Source of the DNA: Lactobacillus kalixensis DSM 16043
GTDB lineage: Bacteria; Bacillota; Bacilli; Lactobacillales; Lactobacillaceae
DNA: 64,000 nt
Direction of reading: 5' to 3'
Assembly: GCF_001434335.1 (NCBI RefSeq)
Contig: NZ_AZFM01000010.1
Coordinates: 1 to 64,000, forward strand
Shown piece by piece: positions 35,600 through 43,609 of the stretch. The first letter of the stretch is position 1; each line of letters opens with the position of its first letter. The translations under genes were made by a program, and so were the position numbers. A model generated the notes under the pieces. It worked only from the letters and a program-made list of their open reading frames with translations. It was not told where the DNA came from and did no database searches.

Positions 35600-36400
35600 T
35601 TAATCAACCAATTCTTTCAAAAAATCGTGGATATTGCTACTACAGGCTAAACTCTGCTTTTGTACATCATCGGGCAAGTCTTCTTCATCTAAGTCCGCAG
35701 CCACATAGTGCCATGATGGAAATTGCTTTACTAAATCAACCATTGGATCAAGTAGTTGTGGACTAGTTTCGTCAACGCCTAGTTCTAACACAGTAACCTT
35801 CTTATCTTCATTACCAGTCAAGAACCAGCGAAGTCTAGTGTTAGCATCAGTATCAGGGAAGAAATGAGCATTAAGTGGCATATGCAATTCCATTGGGCTA
35901 TTGCAGACATCACATTTAGGCACTTCACCCTTACCTTCAAGGTACTTCTTTACTACTTCGCGATCATCTTTTTGGCCATGGTTAATGCCACTGGAGCATT
36001 GTATCTTAGTCCAATCACCAAAAACATCAAAAATCCGATTTTGGTTAAAGTCCGCATTTTCAAAGAAATGGGCAAACGTACTGGTAGCGATAAAATATTC
36101 CTTGCCCTCAAGCAACTGCTTAAGTCGCTTCATGCTTGGGCTGATTTCATAATTCAAAGAATAATCATTAATCAACTTACTCCAGAATTGCCACTGTTCA
36201 TCCCAAGAATCAAACTTCTTATCAAGAGCATCGCCAATTGTATGAACATCATATTTTTCGGCAATCTCGCCATAGCGGTTATCGAAGTCTTCTTCACTTA
36301 AGATGTCTAGCCCTTCTTCTTGAGAGAGACCATTACCTGCAGTTACAATCACTGCATCACTATCTTTAAACCATTTTTTTGCTGTAGAATAATCTGTCAT
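35600..36400 (-). CDS. SIR2-like protein with degenerate active site
   Basis: A 266-residue protein with a sirtuin-like Rossmann fold. The NAD-binding GAGIS motif reads TAGNGLS, the TQNID region is replaced by TSTFAHF, and the catalytic His of the HG motif appears as Phe (IFDVFGDW). Two cysteine pairs that could hold zinc are partly present (QCSSG and CDVC). True deacetylation is doubtful. It resembles the divergent sirtuin branch found in lactobacilli and streptococci, for which ADP-ribosylation has been described in some members. It sits between pepT and the DnaQ-like gene in one transcript. Confidence 0.72.
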   Translation of the reverse strand: MTDYSTAKKWFKDSDAVIVTAGNGLSQEEGLDILSEEDFDNRYGEIAEKYDVHTIGDALDKKFDSWDEQWQFWSKLINDYSLNYEISPSMKRLKQLLEGKEYFIATSTFAHFFENADFNQNRIFDVFGDWTKIQCSSGINHGQKDDREVVKKYLEGKGEVPKCDVCNSPMELHMPLNAHFFPDTDANTRLRWFLTGNEDKKVTVLELGVDETSPQLLDPMVDLVKQFPSWHYVAADLDEEDLPDDVQKQSLACSSNIHDFLKELVD

Positions 36401-36423
36401 TTTTTGTGTCCTTTTATAAAAAA

Positions 36424-37689
36424 CTATCGCTTAAGTGGCGTTTCATCACGATTTTGATCTAATTTAACATGTTCAGTCACAATCGTAGTTAAAGTTTGAG
36501 CTAACAAAATCATATTTTCAACAGTCGCATATTCGTAGCGGCCGTGGAAATTAGCCCCGCCGTTGAACAAGTTCGGCGTAGGGATGCCTTTTTCACTGAT
36601 AAAGTCGCCATCGGTGCCGCCGCGAAACGGAATATGGTGAATAGACAACCCCATCTTTTCATACGCATGATGAACCAAGTTGACAATGTACGGATTCTTC
36701 TTAATAAGATCGCCAGGTGAACGGTATTGATCATGCATTTCCAGTTCGACGCGGTCGCCATATTTTTCATTGAGCTGCTTAACCAAGTTAGTCACTAATT
36801 CCTTCATCGCTAAGAAGTGATCGGTGTCAAAATCGCGGATAATCAAGTCGACTTCGGCGTGGTCAACGTTGCCGTTGTTTTTCAAAACTAGAATGTAGCC
36901 TTGGTAGTCCTTACTCTTTTCAGGGACGAAATCTTTGGGCAGACCCGAAATAAATTCGTTAGCAAGAAGTGCTGCATTGACCATCAAACCATATGCTTCA
37001 CCAGGGTGAACTACAGTGCCTCTGAACTTTACTTTAGCACTAGCAGCGTTGAAAGTTTCATAAGCTATATCGCCTGGATCGCCGTTATCAAGCGTATAGG
37101 CAAATTCAACTGGAAAGCGGCTAACATCAAATCTTGCAGCACCTTTGCCGATTTCTTCGTCAGGACCAAAGGCTATCCAAATATCACCATGATCAATGCT
37201 GGTATTTTCTTGCAAATATTTTGTCATGCCGAGTAAGCCAGCAATTCCGGCCTTGTCATCTGCACCAAGCAAAGTATCACCAGAAGCCGTGATTAATGTG
37301 TGACCAATAACCTTCTTGAGGGATGGAAACTCTGCGCTGGACAAAGTATAGCCATGACCTAATTCGATATCCTTACCATCATAATTTTCATGAATCTGCG
37401 GTCTGATATTCTCCGCATTGAAGTCAGCAGTGTCAACATGAGCAACAAACCCGATTGGTGCGGATGGATTAGAGATATTAGCTGGAATTTTCCCAACAAC
37501 GTAAGCGTCTTTATCCGAATAAGAAATTTCTGTTAATCCTAATCTTTTGAGTTCTTGCTCTAATTCTTTTAATAGCGCGACTTGTCCTGGACTAGTAGGA
37601 ACATCGTTATTTGTTTCGTATGAGCGCGTGTTCATCTTGCAGTAGGAGATAAATTTATCTTTGATATAGTCAAAATCATAATCTACCAT
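36424..37689 (-). CDS. pepT: peptidase T (tripeptide aminopeptidase)
   Basis: A 421-residue cytosolic zinc aminopeptidase of the M20B family that removes the N-terminal residue of tripeptides. It shows the metal-site sequences FVAHVDTADF, GADDKAGIAGLLG and GPDEEIGKGAARFD, plus the C-terminal IPFRGGTDGDFISEKGIPTPNL. Length matches PepT. The ATG follows a GAAGG site. It is first in a five-gene run (pepT, SIR2-like, DnaQ/BRCT, EndA-like, pepD) with gaps of 1-39 nt. Confidence 0.95.
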   Translation of the reverse strand: MVDYDFDYIKDKFISYCKMNTRSYETNNDVPTSPGQVALLKELEQELKRLGLTEISYSDKDAYVVGKIPANISNPSAPIGFVAHVDTADFNAENIRPQIHENYDGKDIELGHGYTLSSAEFPSLKKVIGHTLITASGDTLLGADDKAGIAGLLGMTKYLQENTSIDHGDIWIAFGPDEEIGKGAARFDVSRFPVEFAYTLDNGDPGDIAYETFNAASAKVKFRGTVVHPGEAYGLMVNAALLANEFISGLPKDFVPEKSKDYQGYILVLKNNGNVDHAEVDLIIRDFDTDHFLAMKELVTNLVKQLNEKYGDRVELEMHDQYRSPGDLIKKNPYIVNLVHHAYEKMGLSIHHIPFRGGTDGDFISEKGIPTPNLFNGGANFHGRYEYATVENMILLAQTLTTIVTEHVKLDQNRDETPLKR

Positions 37690-37736
37690 AGGCTTTACCT
37701 TCTTTTGTTAAGTCTTACATATGTTCTATTTTAACC

Positions 37737-37770
37737 AAAAAAAGAGAGCAAGAAAACTTCTTGCTCCCTA
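37737..37770 (-). terminator. terminator of the 1,517-residue LPXTG protein gene
   Basis: GAGCAAGAA pairs with TTCTTGCTC around a 4-nt loop, followed on the minus strand by TTTTTTTGG, about 45 nt after the stop. Confidence 0.88.
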
Positions 37771-37812
37771 ATATGTATGTTATGAACAAATTTAAGAGTT
37801 AATCTTTAACGC

Positions 37813-40800
37813 TTATTTACCATGTTTTTTGTTTTTTCTATTTCTTTTTGCGGTTACTTTACGTCTTCTAGAAGCTGCAACTAAGCCTGTAAGTCCTAAT
37901 GCAGCGGACAACCCACTCATCAGCTTAGCAACGTCATCTTCCTTCTCACCAGTAGCTGGTAAAGTTGCCTGATCATCTTGTTTTACATTAGTTTTTACTT
38001 GATCAGTTCCACCATTATTATTTGAAAGATTCTGTGGTGAAGTTTGCTTATCGCTCTTAGTAGTGTCAGCAATCGAACCTACTTTTCCATTGTTAGTATC
38101 GCTTCTGTTTGTTTCCACCTTATGTGAAGATGAACTAGGATTTTCATCATTGTCATGATTTTCGTTGTCATCTTCAGCTGGATTAGAAGGATTAGTCGGT
38201 TCTTCTGGAAGCGGACGTTCTGGATCCGGTGTTGGGGTTGGCGTAGGATCTGGAACAGTAGGCTGTGGATCTGGGTTTGGATCAGTTCCTGGATCTGGAG
38301 TTACTGAATTTACCTTATAGGTTACAGTATCTTCTTTATCCAAGTTTTCACCAAAATTGCCATCATTCACAGTTATCTCATATGGACCTACTTCTTTTTT
38401 GTCTGCTGTATAACCTGCAATTTCCGGACTTCCTTTAGTTTGGAAAGTTTGAGTCTGCGTCCAATTTTCGTCCCATGTTTCTACACCAGTCACCTTATCT
38501 CTCACACCAGTTTGGGTGAAAGTTAACGTTACTGTGTAATCCTCATGAGCTGGATCACCGTTTTCATAGACATAGTGAATTGTTTGCGTCACCGTCTTAT
38601 CACGGGAGATTGTTTCTGTATCATGGACATAGACTACATAGTCGTGAATAGTGCCACTTTCAGCTTTTACATCTGTATGTGCTCCAGCGGTCTTATCCTT
38701 TTCATCTTTTAAAACCCAATTAGTTATATCTGGACTCTCTACAGCATCAAATGCATTTGTCGTTTTTGGTCTCCATTCACCAATTGAAATCGTACGACCA
38801 TCTACTGCATCTACCACGATATCTCTTTCAAAAACAATTGTAGCTTCATCACTAGGAGTATGGATTTCATTACCTTCTTCGTCCACATAGTGAACTACTC
38901 GATGCACTTCATTTGTTTCTTGTTTAGTTTCTGTCCCATTAGCCACATAGATGACATAGATTTCTATATTTTGATCGTTACCAAACGTATCATTAGTTAC
39001 TGTAACGGTTTGAATCTTTACCTCTATAGTTTCTGTATGACAATTAGTAATTTGGGGACTCGTTACAGCGTCAAATCTCAAAGTTTCTCCCCAGTTAGTA
39101 TTCCATATCACGGGCATATTAGCATTTAAAGTATCTTTAATACCGTCTTGCTTGCAAGTTAATGTTGCAACGTAATCATTGGCGACTTTATCACCATCTT
39201 GACTACCATAAACATAATGAATAGTTTCAGTAACTGTTTTATCACGATAGACTGTCTCAGTTGGATTAGCTACATAGTAGACTGTATATTCTTCATCTAG
39301 CCCATCATCATTGAAGTTAGCATTAGTTACTGTTTTTTGAATTGCTGCAACATTTTTATCAATTTCAAACTTTAAGTGATAACGATCAATGATGTCATCA
39401 CTTTTCACTGCAGCAAAAGTTTCAGTTTGAGTCCAGTCTCCATCCCAAGTATAGGTATTTCTGTCTTTATCCCACTTACCAGTTTGAGTAAATACTAATG
39501 TTGCTGTATAATCATCTTTCAATTTTTCTGTAGTGCCATCTACATAATAATGAATTGTTTGATGTACCTCTTTTTTACGCTCAGCATCTACTATTTCGTT
39601 AGGCACGTAGAGAACTACATAATTTTTATCTAGAGTTTTTTCACAATTATCATTAGTGACTTCAATTTCAAATGGACCTACACTAGCATCACTATCATTT
39701 TTTAAGTGATAATTATTAATAAACTTCGGACTAAGCACTTCCGTAAAGCTTTGCTTTGGTGTCCATTCTCCATCCCAAATATACTCTTGTGTATAAGTAT
39801 CTATCTTACCAGTCTGAGTAAATGTTAAGTCTGCTTCATACTTGGCATACCCTAAATCAGTGCCATCTTCTGCCTTATATTCAATGACTTGATGAACTAC
39901 CTTATTGCGACTAACATCACTCATTTGATTATTTGTATAGTAAACCGTGTACTCTTGTTTTGGAGGATTATCAAAATTCGATGTATTCACAATTACAGAA
40001 ATAGGCCCTACAGTCTTATCTTTATCCTTTTGAACTAAGTGATAGTGATCGATGACCTCATCACTATCTACTCCTGCAAATGTAAGCTCTAATTTCCATT
40101 CACTATCCCAAATATCGACATCATCGACCAAATCATGTATGCCATCTTGTCCATAAGTTAATGTCGCTTTATAGTCATCCTTTAATGTTATTGAGTCATT
40201 GCCCTTAACTCGATAGTGAATCACCTGCTCAACAGCACCATCACGATGGATAGATTTTGTTTTGTGATCTAAGTAAATATATAGATCCTGCGTACCATCA
40301 ATAACTTTGAAATTTTCAAGATTATCTTGTTTTACTAATTTGTATCCTTGCGCTTCCCAATTCCATAAATTACTAATGCTATATGTTCCGTTCAAACATA
40401 AATCATTAAATTCTTGGAATATAAGTTCATTAGCATCCCTATTTTGCTCATATTCAGTTTCTGATAAACCATTAACATCTATATAGTGAATAGTAACAGA
40501 AGATTTATCCATTACGATTTCACCTGGAGTGTAAGTTAAGTTAGCAGTCGGTTGTTCAGCCTTAAAGTTAAGAGATGGAAGTTGGCTTGAGTAGGTTGAC
40601 CAACCAGCGTTGACATTATTACTAAATCTAATTTTTATTCTATTACCACTAACTTTGAACATCCCTGTAGCAAAGATCTTTCTATTAACAAGACTTGCAT
40701 AGTTCTTGTCATCAGGAGTTGCATCCCAGCCACTATAATTATCAATTAAGAATTGTCCCTTTTCTTCACCCCAAATTCTTTTAATTGCCTGTTTCTCACT

Positions 40801-42366
40801 ATCTGTAAGATTACCAGTTTTAGCCAAAAGATTAATGTACTCATCAGCATATAAAATATCACCGCCACCAGTGATTCCACTGCTTGAACCATCATGAATA
40901 TTTACTGCAGATTCTGGTAAAGCAACACCATATCCGCTGTAATCTGAGCCATTAATAATCTGAGCCTTTTCAATGTACTCATATTGCGCACCTTCATTAC
41001 CTTCACTATTCATTGAATTAAGAACAACATATGCATTATCACCTAAAGTAACAACATGTTGATTCTCACCTTCACCAGAATATAGAACCATTTCCATAGT
41101 TACGCCTTTAGTGTTTACATACCAGAAGCCCTTTGATGGATCATTAGAAAAGTAAATACCTGCTGGCTTCCCTTTATTCGATTTATAGTTTTCACTATGT
41201 TCCCAACCACTAAATGTTAATTCAAGTTTGGTAATTTTTTCGCCATTATAACTAGTGTTGTTCAGATCAGTATAAATAAGCTTAAAGATATCGCCTTCTA
41301 CTACATCTTGTTTAATCGCAACAAAGTGATTTAAGAATTTCATCTTATCTGCATCTTGATTCTTATCTCCAATAGTCACATAATTATGGTCCAAAGAATC
41401 AATTTCAACTTTAGCGTTAGTTTCTTTACCGAAGACAAGGTCTTGAGTTAATTTATCTGGATTAATATCACTTTCTTTGTTATATAAACCGTATTTTTCA
41501 AGATCAGCCATAAATTTTTCATATGCTGCCTTGTTAGTATTGTAATCATTTAGATCAGTAATAAATTTATTTATAGCAGTTTCTAACTTAGAAATTTGAT
41601 CATCTGTATATTCTGATAACTTACTAATCACTGAATTTAAAGTATCAACATTAGCATTAAAATCAGCTGTATTTGGATCCGTAGGAGTAATAGTTGCTCC
41701 TTCTAGATCCTTAACTTTTTCCAAAAGTTCATTGACTTTTGTTTCTAATTTTTCACGCTCTGTGGTATTCGCTTCTTCTGCTTTATTTTCAGAATCAGAT
41801 TCACCCGGCTTTGGTGTAATTATGGCCGTATGATCCTCATCGCCTGCTCTAGTATTATCAGCAGTTACTTTTTCATTAGCTCCTACTAAACCACCGGAAT
41901 TAGAAGCTTGGTTCGTTTGAGGATTTACATCAGCTCCATTATTATCGCTTTCACCTACAGAATTGGAAATCTGTTGGTTATCAGAACTTGCTTGTTGTTC
42001 ACTAATTCCCTCTGTTGATGCAGCTTGCGTATTATTAGCACTTGTAGTTTCAGAACCTTGCACTGCACCTTCATTTACTACGTCATCACTTTGCGTAGTA
42101 ATTTGTACTTCATTACTCTCTGCAACATCCGCTGCAGTTTCATTAGTATTCAATTGTTCAGTTTGCGTATCTTTAGCTATCTGCTTAACGCCAATTCGTA
42201 CACTAGCCTTTTCGTTAGATAATACATTCGCAGTCTCTACTTCCGTAATCTCATCTTCACGTGAGCCGGCAGCTTTAACAGGACGAACATTTGCCCCCAT
42301 CATGATGCCAGTTCCAAGTAGTACTGAAGCTGTTCCTTCGGCAATTTTCTTACTTCTGGAACTCAT
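37813..42366 (-). CDS. LPXTG adhesin with GbpC/Spa-like V domain and Mub repeats
   Basis: A 1,517-residue sortase-anchored surface protein. The signal peptide is short (AEGTASVLLGTGIMMG, cleavage near VKA-A). It is followed by a Ser/Thr/Asn-rich region (~45-200), a helical coiled coil (~200-295), and a globular domain (~300-605) with FSNDPSKGFWY, YVVLNSMN and YSGWDAT motifs resembling the antigen I/II V domain. A MucBP-like unit follows (~620-705), then six Mub-B2-like repeats (~711-1345), a Pro/Asp-rich spacer, LPATG, a membrane helix and a basic tail. A better-supported start at 42415 is out of frame by one base (run of five A at 42398-42402). Restoring it would add 17 basic residues, as in the paralogue at 43610. 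The upstream TGACRNNGTGTCA site suggests shared control. Confidence 0.88.
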   Translation of the reverse strand: MSSRSKKIAEGTASVLLGTGIMMGANVRPVKAAGSREDEITEVETANVLSNEKASVRIGVKQIAKDTQTEQLNTNETAADVAESNEVQITTQSDDVVNEGAVQGSETTSANNTQAASTEGISEQQASSDNQQISNSVGESDNNGADVNPQTNQASNSGGLVGANEKVTADNTRAGDEDHTAIITPKPGESDSENKAEEANTTEREKLETKVNELLEKVKDLEGATITPTDPNTADFNANVDTLNSVISKLSEYTDDQISKLETAINKFITDLNDYNTNKAAYEKFMADLEKYGLYNKESDINPDKLTQDLVFGKETNAKVEIDSLDHNYVTIGDKNQDADKMKFLNHFVAIKQDVVEGDIFKLIYTDLNNTSYNGEKITKLELTFSGWEHSENYKSNKGKPAGIYFSNDPSKGFWYVNTKGVTMEMVLYSGEGENQHVVTLGDNAYVVLNSMNSEGNEGAQYEYIEKAQIINGSDYSGYGVALPESAVNIHDGSSSGITGGGDILYADEYINLLAKTGNLTDSEKQAIKRIWGEEKGQFLIDNYSGWDATPDDKNYASLVNRKIFATGMFKVSGNRIKIRFSNNVNAGWSTYSSQLPSLNFKAEQPTANLTYTPGEIVMDKSSVTIHYIDVNGLSETEYEQNRDANELIFQEFNDLCLNGTYSISNLWNWEAQGYKLVKQDNLENFKVIDGTQDLYIYLDHKTKSIHRDGAVEQVIHYRVKGNDSITLKDDYKATLTYGQDGIHDLVDDVDIWDSEWKLELTFAGVDSDEVIDHYHLVQKDKDKTVGPISVIVNTSNFDNPPKQEYTVYYTNNQMSDVSRNKVVHQVIEYKAEDGTDLGYAKYEADLTFTQTGKIDTYTQEYIWDGEWTPKQSFTEVLSPKFINNYHLKNDSDASVGPFEIEVTNDNCEKTLDKNYVVLYVPNEIVDAERKKEVHQTIHYYVDGTTEKLKDDYTATLVFTQTGKWDKDRNTYTWDGDWTQTETFAAVKSDDIIDRYHLKFEIDKNVAAIQKTVTNANFNDDGLDEEYTVYYVANPTETVYRDKTVTETIHYVYGSQDGDKVANDYVATLTCKQDGIKDTLNANMPVIWNTNWGETLRFDAVTSPQITNCHTETIEVKIQTVTVTNDTFGNDQNIEIYVIYVANGTETKQETNEVHRVVHYVDEEGNEIHTPSDEATIVFERDIVVDAVDGRTISIGEWRPKTTNAFDAVESPDITNWVLKDEKDKTAGAHTDVKAESGTIHDYVVYVHDTETISRDKTVTQTIHYVYENGDPAHEDYTVTLTFTQTGVRDKVTGVETWDENWTQTQTFQTKGSPEIAGYTADKKEVGPYEITVNDGNFGENLDKEDTVTYKVNSVTPDPGTDPNPDPQPTVPDPTPTPTPDPERPLPEEPTNPSNPAEDDNENHDNDENPSSSSHKVETNRSDTNNGKVGSIADTTKSDKQTSPQNLSNNNGGTDQVKTNVKQDDQATLPATGEKEDDVAKLMSGLSAALGLTGLVAASRRRKVTAKRNRKNKKHGK
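38330..40236 (-). repeat. six Mub-B2-like coding repeats
   Basis: Six copies of about 100-110 residues in the adhesin. Each begins with (V/T)xxTIHY or VVHQVIEY, continues with a DYxATLxFTQTG strand, an IWDxxWT turn and a TFxxVxSPxI segment, and ends in EYTVYYVxN. The fifth copy is the most divergent. Family members bind mucin glycans. Confidence 0.82.
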
Positions 42367-42473
42367 CTTCTTTGTTCTTTTAATCTTATGATGTCTCTTT
42401 TTCTTCTCGTGTCATAATAAAAGTCTCCGTCAAAAATTATATACATCTATATGATCATATACTTTACTCTATG

Positions 42474-42522
42474 ATTATAATTTTACACGGAAGCCCTTTC
42501 TTTTTATAGTGACACGTCGTCA
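42474..42522 (-). promoter_or_regulatory. surface-gene operator (site A) and promoter
   Basis: In the gene's direction TGACGACGTGTCA (42510-42522) lies 30 nt upstream of a perfect TATAAT (42474-42479). The -35 position has no good match, so the inverted repeat is well placed for an activator. The same 13-bp pattern, TGACRNNGTGTCA, recurs at 46217, 46338 and, inverted, at 51162. Confidence 0.6.
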
Positions 42523-42611
42523 CTTTTAATTTTTCTTAAAGTTTAATTATTCTAATAGATAACTAGCTTTTTTCGTTATACCTAAACTTCAAATTTTTCT
42601 TTTGCTTAAAA

Positions 42612-42645
42612 ATAAAAAAGCTACCGAATTCTCGATAACTTTTGA
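42612..42645 (-). terminator. terminator of pnuC
   Basis: AAAGTTATCGA pairs with TCGGTAGCTTT (two G-U pairs), followed on the minus strand by TTTTTTATTTTT, about 25 nt after the pnuC stop. Confidence 0.82.
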
Positions 42646-42667
42646 ATTAATTTGCTACTTGCAATTA

Positions 42668-43414
42668 TTAATTTCTAATTTCTTTCAAACCTTCACGACG
42701 TCTACCCATATTGAACCATGGTGACACAGTGAACGCTAAAACATCGTTAATTACATAAATAAGTGAGTTAACAGCCATTGCTAAAGTTGCATCGCCTTGT
42801 GCAAAGGTAATTCCCCAAAGGATTAATTGGAAAATACCACTGAAAGTCCACCAGAAGTATTGATTGTTGTAACGCATAAAGCACATAATTCCAGCAGTAA
42901 GTGAAACGGCGAAACTAATGGCATCAATCCAAGGACGAGGATCGTTGGTAAAACGACCAATTAAGTAACCAGATACTAAGTAAACTGCAATGGTGCCGAC
43001 AATTGCGACAATCCATTCCTTTGCACCAAACTTACGAAGGTGATTTTTAGTATCGTCATTCCATGATCTAACTGACAAGATAACTGGTAAATCTAAAGTA
43101 AGAATGTAAGCTACTTGTTCAAAAATGGAAAGATAGTTCTTAGCTGACCAGCCTGCATAAATAAAGCAAGCTGCGGAAATGAGGCCTAGCCAGCCGTTGA
43201 TTGCTTTCGTCGCATTGATTGCTAATACGCAAAGTGTTCCAAGTAAAGTTCCAATAAAGGTAATTAGAGTTACCGCATCCATCTTATTTTGAAGCAAAAT
43301 TGCTAATTGAAATCCGAAAGCGAAGAACCAAAGGCAGTAGTTTTGAACTGGCCACCCCTTTAACTGATTAAACAACCAAACGAAATAATTCTCATGTCTA
43401 TTTTCCATTATCAT
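42668..43414 (-). CDS. pnuC: nicotinamide riboside transporter, PnuC family
   Basis: A 248-residue membrane protein with about seven helices of the PnuC/SWEET-like fold, importing nicotinamide riboside or a similar NAD precursor by facilitated diffusion. Typical features are the closely spaced helices with NKMDAVTLITFIGTLLGTLCVLAINATKAINGWLG near the start and a late WWTFSGIFQLILWG helix with the family's tryptophans. The start is ATG 43414 or ATG 43408; AGAGGAGAG is close to both. It is a lone gene between two LPXTG adhesin genes, with its own promoter and terminator and a 14-bp palindrome in its leader. Confidence 0.92.
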   Translation of the reverse strand: MIMENRHENYFVWLFNQLKGWPVQNYCLWFFAFGFQLAILLQNKMDAVTLITFIGTLLGTLCVLAINATKAINGWLGLISAACFIYAGWSAKNYLSIFEQVAYILTLDLPVILSVRSWNDDTKNHLRKFGAKEWIVAIVGTIAVYLVSGYLIGRFTNDPRPWIDAISFAVSLTAGIMCFMRYNNQYFWWTFSGIFQLILWGITFAQGDATLAMAVNSLIYVINDVLAFTVSPWFNMGRRREGLKEIRN

Positions 43415-43437
43415 ACTCTCCTCTATCTAGCTAGGTT

Positions 43438-43451
43438 CACAATATATTGTG
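43438..43451 (-). promoter_or_regulatory. perfect 14-bp palindrome in the pnuC leader
   Basis: CACAATATATTGTG is a perfect inverted repeat between the pnuC promoter and its ribosome site. It is well placed for a repressor that blocks elongation. Confidence 0.5.
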
Positions 43452-43489
43452 CCTTATCCGCTTCTTTTGAAAAAGAAACATCGATATCT

Positions 43490-43517
43490 AGTGTACCAGC
43501 CTATTTTTTCAATACAA
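43490..43517 (-). promoter_or_regulatory. probable pnuC promoter
   Basis: The minus strand has TTGTAT (43512-43517), 16 nt, TACACT (43490-43495), with TG one base before the -10 (extended -10). Confidence 0.5.
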
Positions 43518-43548
43518 GCATTGACTTTTATTTATTTTTTGTTAGTAG

Positions 43549-43583
43549 CAAAAAAAGCAGCTTAAATTAAGCCACTTTTTTAA
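43549..43583 (-). terminator. terminator of the 849-residue LPXTG protein gene
   Basis: AAAGTGGCTTA pairs with TAAGCTGCTTT (two G-U pairs), followed on the minus strand by TTTTTTTGC. Confidence 0.8.
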
Positions 43584-43609
43584 ATACCGTTATTTATTTT
43601 TGACAAACT

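Noticed and set aside
33781-37689. SIR2 plus nucleases as an anti-phage defence island
   Set aside because: The sirtuin active site is degenerate, the neighbours are peptidases, and there are no mobility signatures; kept only as a low-interest finding.
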